14,696 nt of DNA from Actinobacteria bacterium UBA912. Its GTDB lineage: Bacteria > Actinomycetota > Coriobacteriia > Anaerosomatales > UBA912. The translations under genes and the position numbers were made by a program. Where the stretch lies: assembly GCA_002293965.1 (NCBI GenBank), contig DBEG01000153.1:1-14696 (forward strand). The letters are read 5' to 3'. How positions within the stretch are numbered: the first letter of the stretch is position 1; the number at the start of each line of letters is the position of its first letter. The notes under the pieces are model-generated. The model was given only the letters and a program-made list of their open reading frames with translations, ran no database searches and had not been told where the DNA came from. Below are positions 14,462-14,696 of this stretch, piece after piece.

Positions 14462-14696
14462 GTGGAGCGACAGCCGCTTGAAGTCCAGACGATCTATGCC
14501 GAGCTGCTTGAGCAGATCGCCGCATACGAGGCTTCGCGCACCATCGGGTATACCCCGGGTTCTTTCGTGACCAAAACGGTGAAGGGCCAGGAGTACTACT
14601 ACTTCCAGCAGGTGGAGCCCGGCGCAGTTAAGAGCCAAACCTATCTGGGTCGACGGGACGCTTCACTCGACGAGCTGGCCGATCGGTTTGCTAATG
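14462..14696 (+). CDS. Partial gene, GSU2403-type nucleotidyltransferase-fold protein (N-terminus)
   Basis: An open frame from GTG 14462 to the end of the window (78 codons plus one base), with no stop, so the gene is cut by the window edge. It begins MERQPLEVQTIYAELLEQ, a helical start. It then has GSFVTKTVKGQEYYYFQQVEPG at about 35-56, followed by the strand SQTYLGRRD. This K-x-V-x-G-x-x-Y-Y-Y pattern followed by YLG resembles, from memory, the N-terminus of GSU2403-family proteins, which have a nucleotidyltransferase-like fold and appear with mobile or defence-type genes in some genomes. The catalytic region, if present, lies beyond the window. The strong ribosome site and good codon use support a real gene; the family name is tentative. 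Confidence 0.6.
   Translation, partial: MERQPLEVQTIYAELLEQIAAYEASRTIGYTPGSFVTKTVKGQEYYYFQQVEPGAVKSQTYLGRRDASLDELADRFAN

Noticed and set aside
1..14696. CRISPR arrays, insertion sequences, phage genes or attachment sites
   Set aside because: No regularly spaced repeats, transposase or integrase motifs, or tRNA-end direct repeats were seen. The tRNA at the left end was considered as an integration site, but no repeated copy of its 3' end was noticed.

Overview
This 14.7 kb, GC-rich window is an ordinary-looking stretch of bacterial chromosome holding a complete respiratory complex I-type operon with two unusual properties. The closely packed genes, GTG starts, 11-gene nuo operon without nuoEFG, GSU2403-like gene and possible leaderless promoter would fit an anaerobic high-GC lineage such as Actinomycetota (Coriobacteriia-like). 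That placement is an inference from style; no marker in the window proves it. There is no sign of phage, transposon, CRISPR or integration.

Layout: (1) 8-82, a tRNA-Val(CAC) with encoded CCA. (2) 92-1009, minus strand, a probable lipoprotein nuclease of the SNase family with a Cys/His-rich tail. (3) 1010-1065, a short divergent promoter region where -10 boxes for both directions overlap. (4) 1066-3057, an ABC-F ATPase (ribosome-acting, not a transporter). (5) 3058-3152, the nuo promoter with a perfect 8-bp inverted repeat over its -10/start region. (6) 3153-14372, eleven co-directional genes in the order nuoA-B-C-D-H-I*-J-K-L-M-N, nearly all overlapping by a few bases. (7) 14373-14461, a spacer carrying a perfect 11-bp inverted repeat. 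(8) 14462 to the end, the start of a GSU2403-like gene that runs off the window.

How the genes work together: nuoA, H and J-N build the membrane arm. NuoB and NuoD form the N2 cluster and quinone site, and NuoC supports them. The NADH-dehydrogenase module (NuoE, NuoF, NuoG) is absent from the operon. In its place, nuoI encodes a 693-residue protein. It begins with the normal NuoI membrane-associated segment, then carries a complete GltD/NfnB-type FAD and NAD(P)H-binding module with its own Fe-S cysteines, and resumes with the two 4Fe-4S motifs of NuoI. The simplest reading is a complex I whose pyridine-nucleotide entry point is built into the NuoI chain. Two normally conserved acidic residues of the buried proton path also appear to be missing: the Glu of the NuoA FDVE motif (Phe here) and the second membrane Glu of NuoK (Ala here). 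The module organisation and the altered proton path are the main points of interest.
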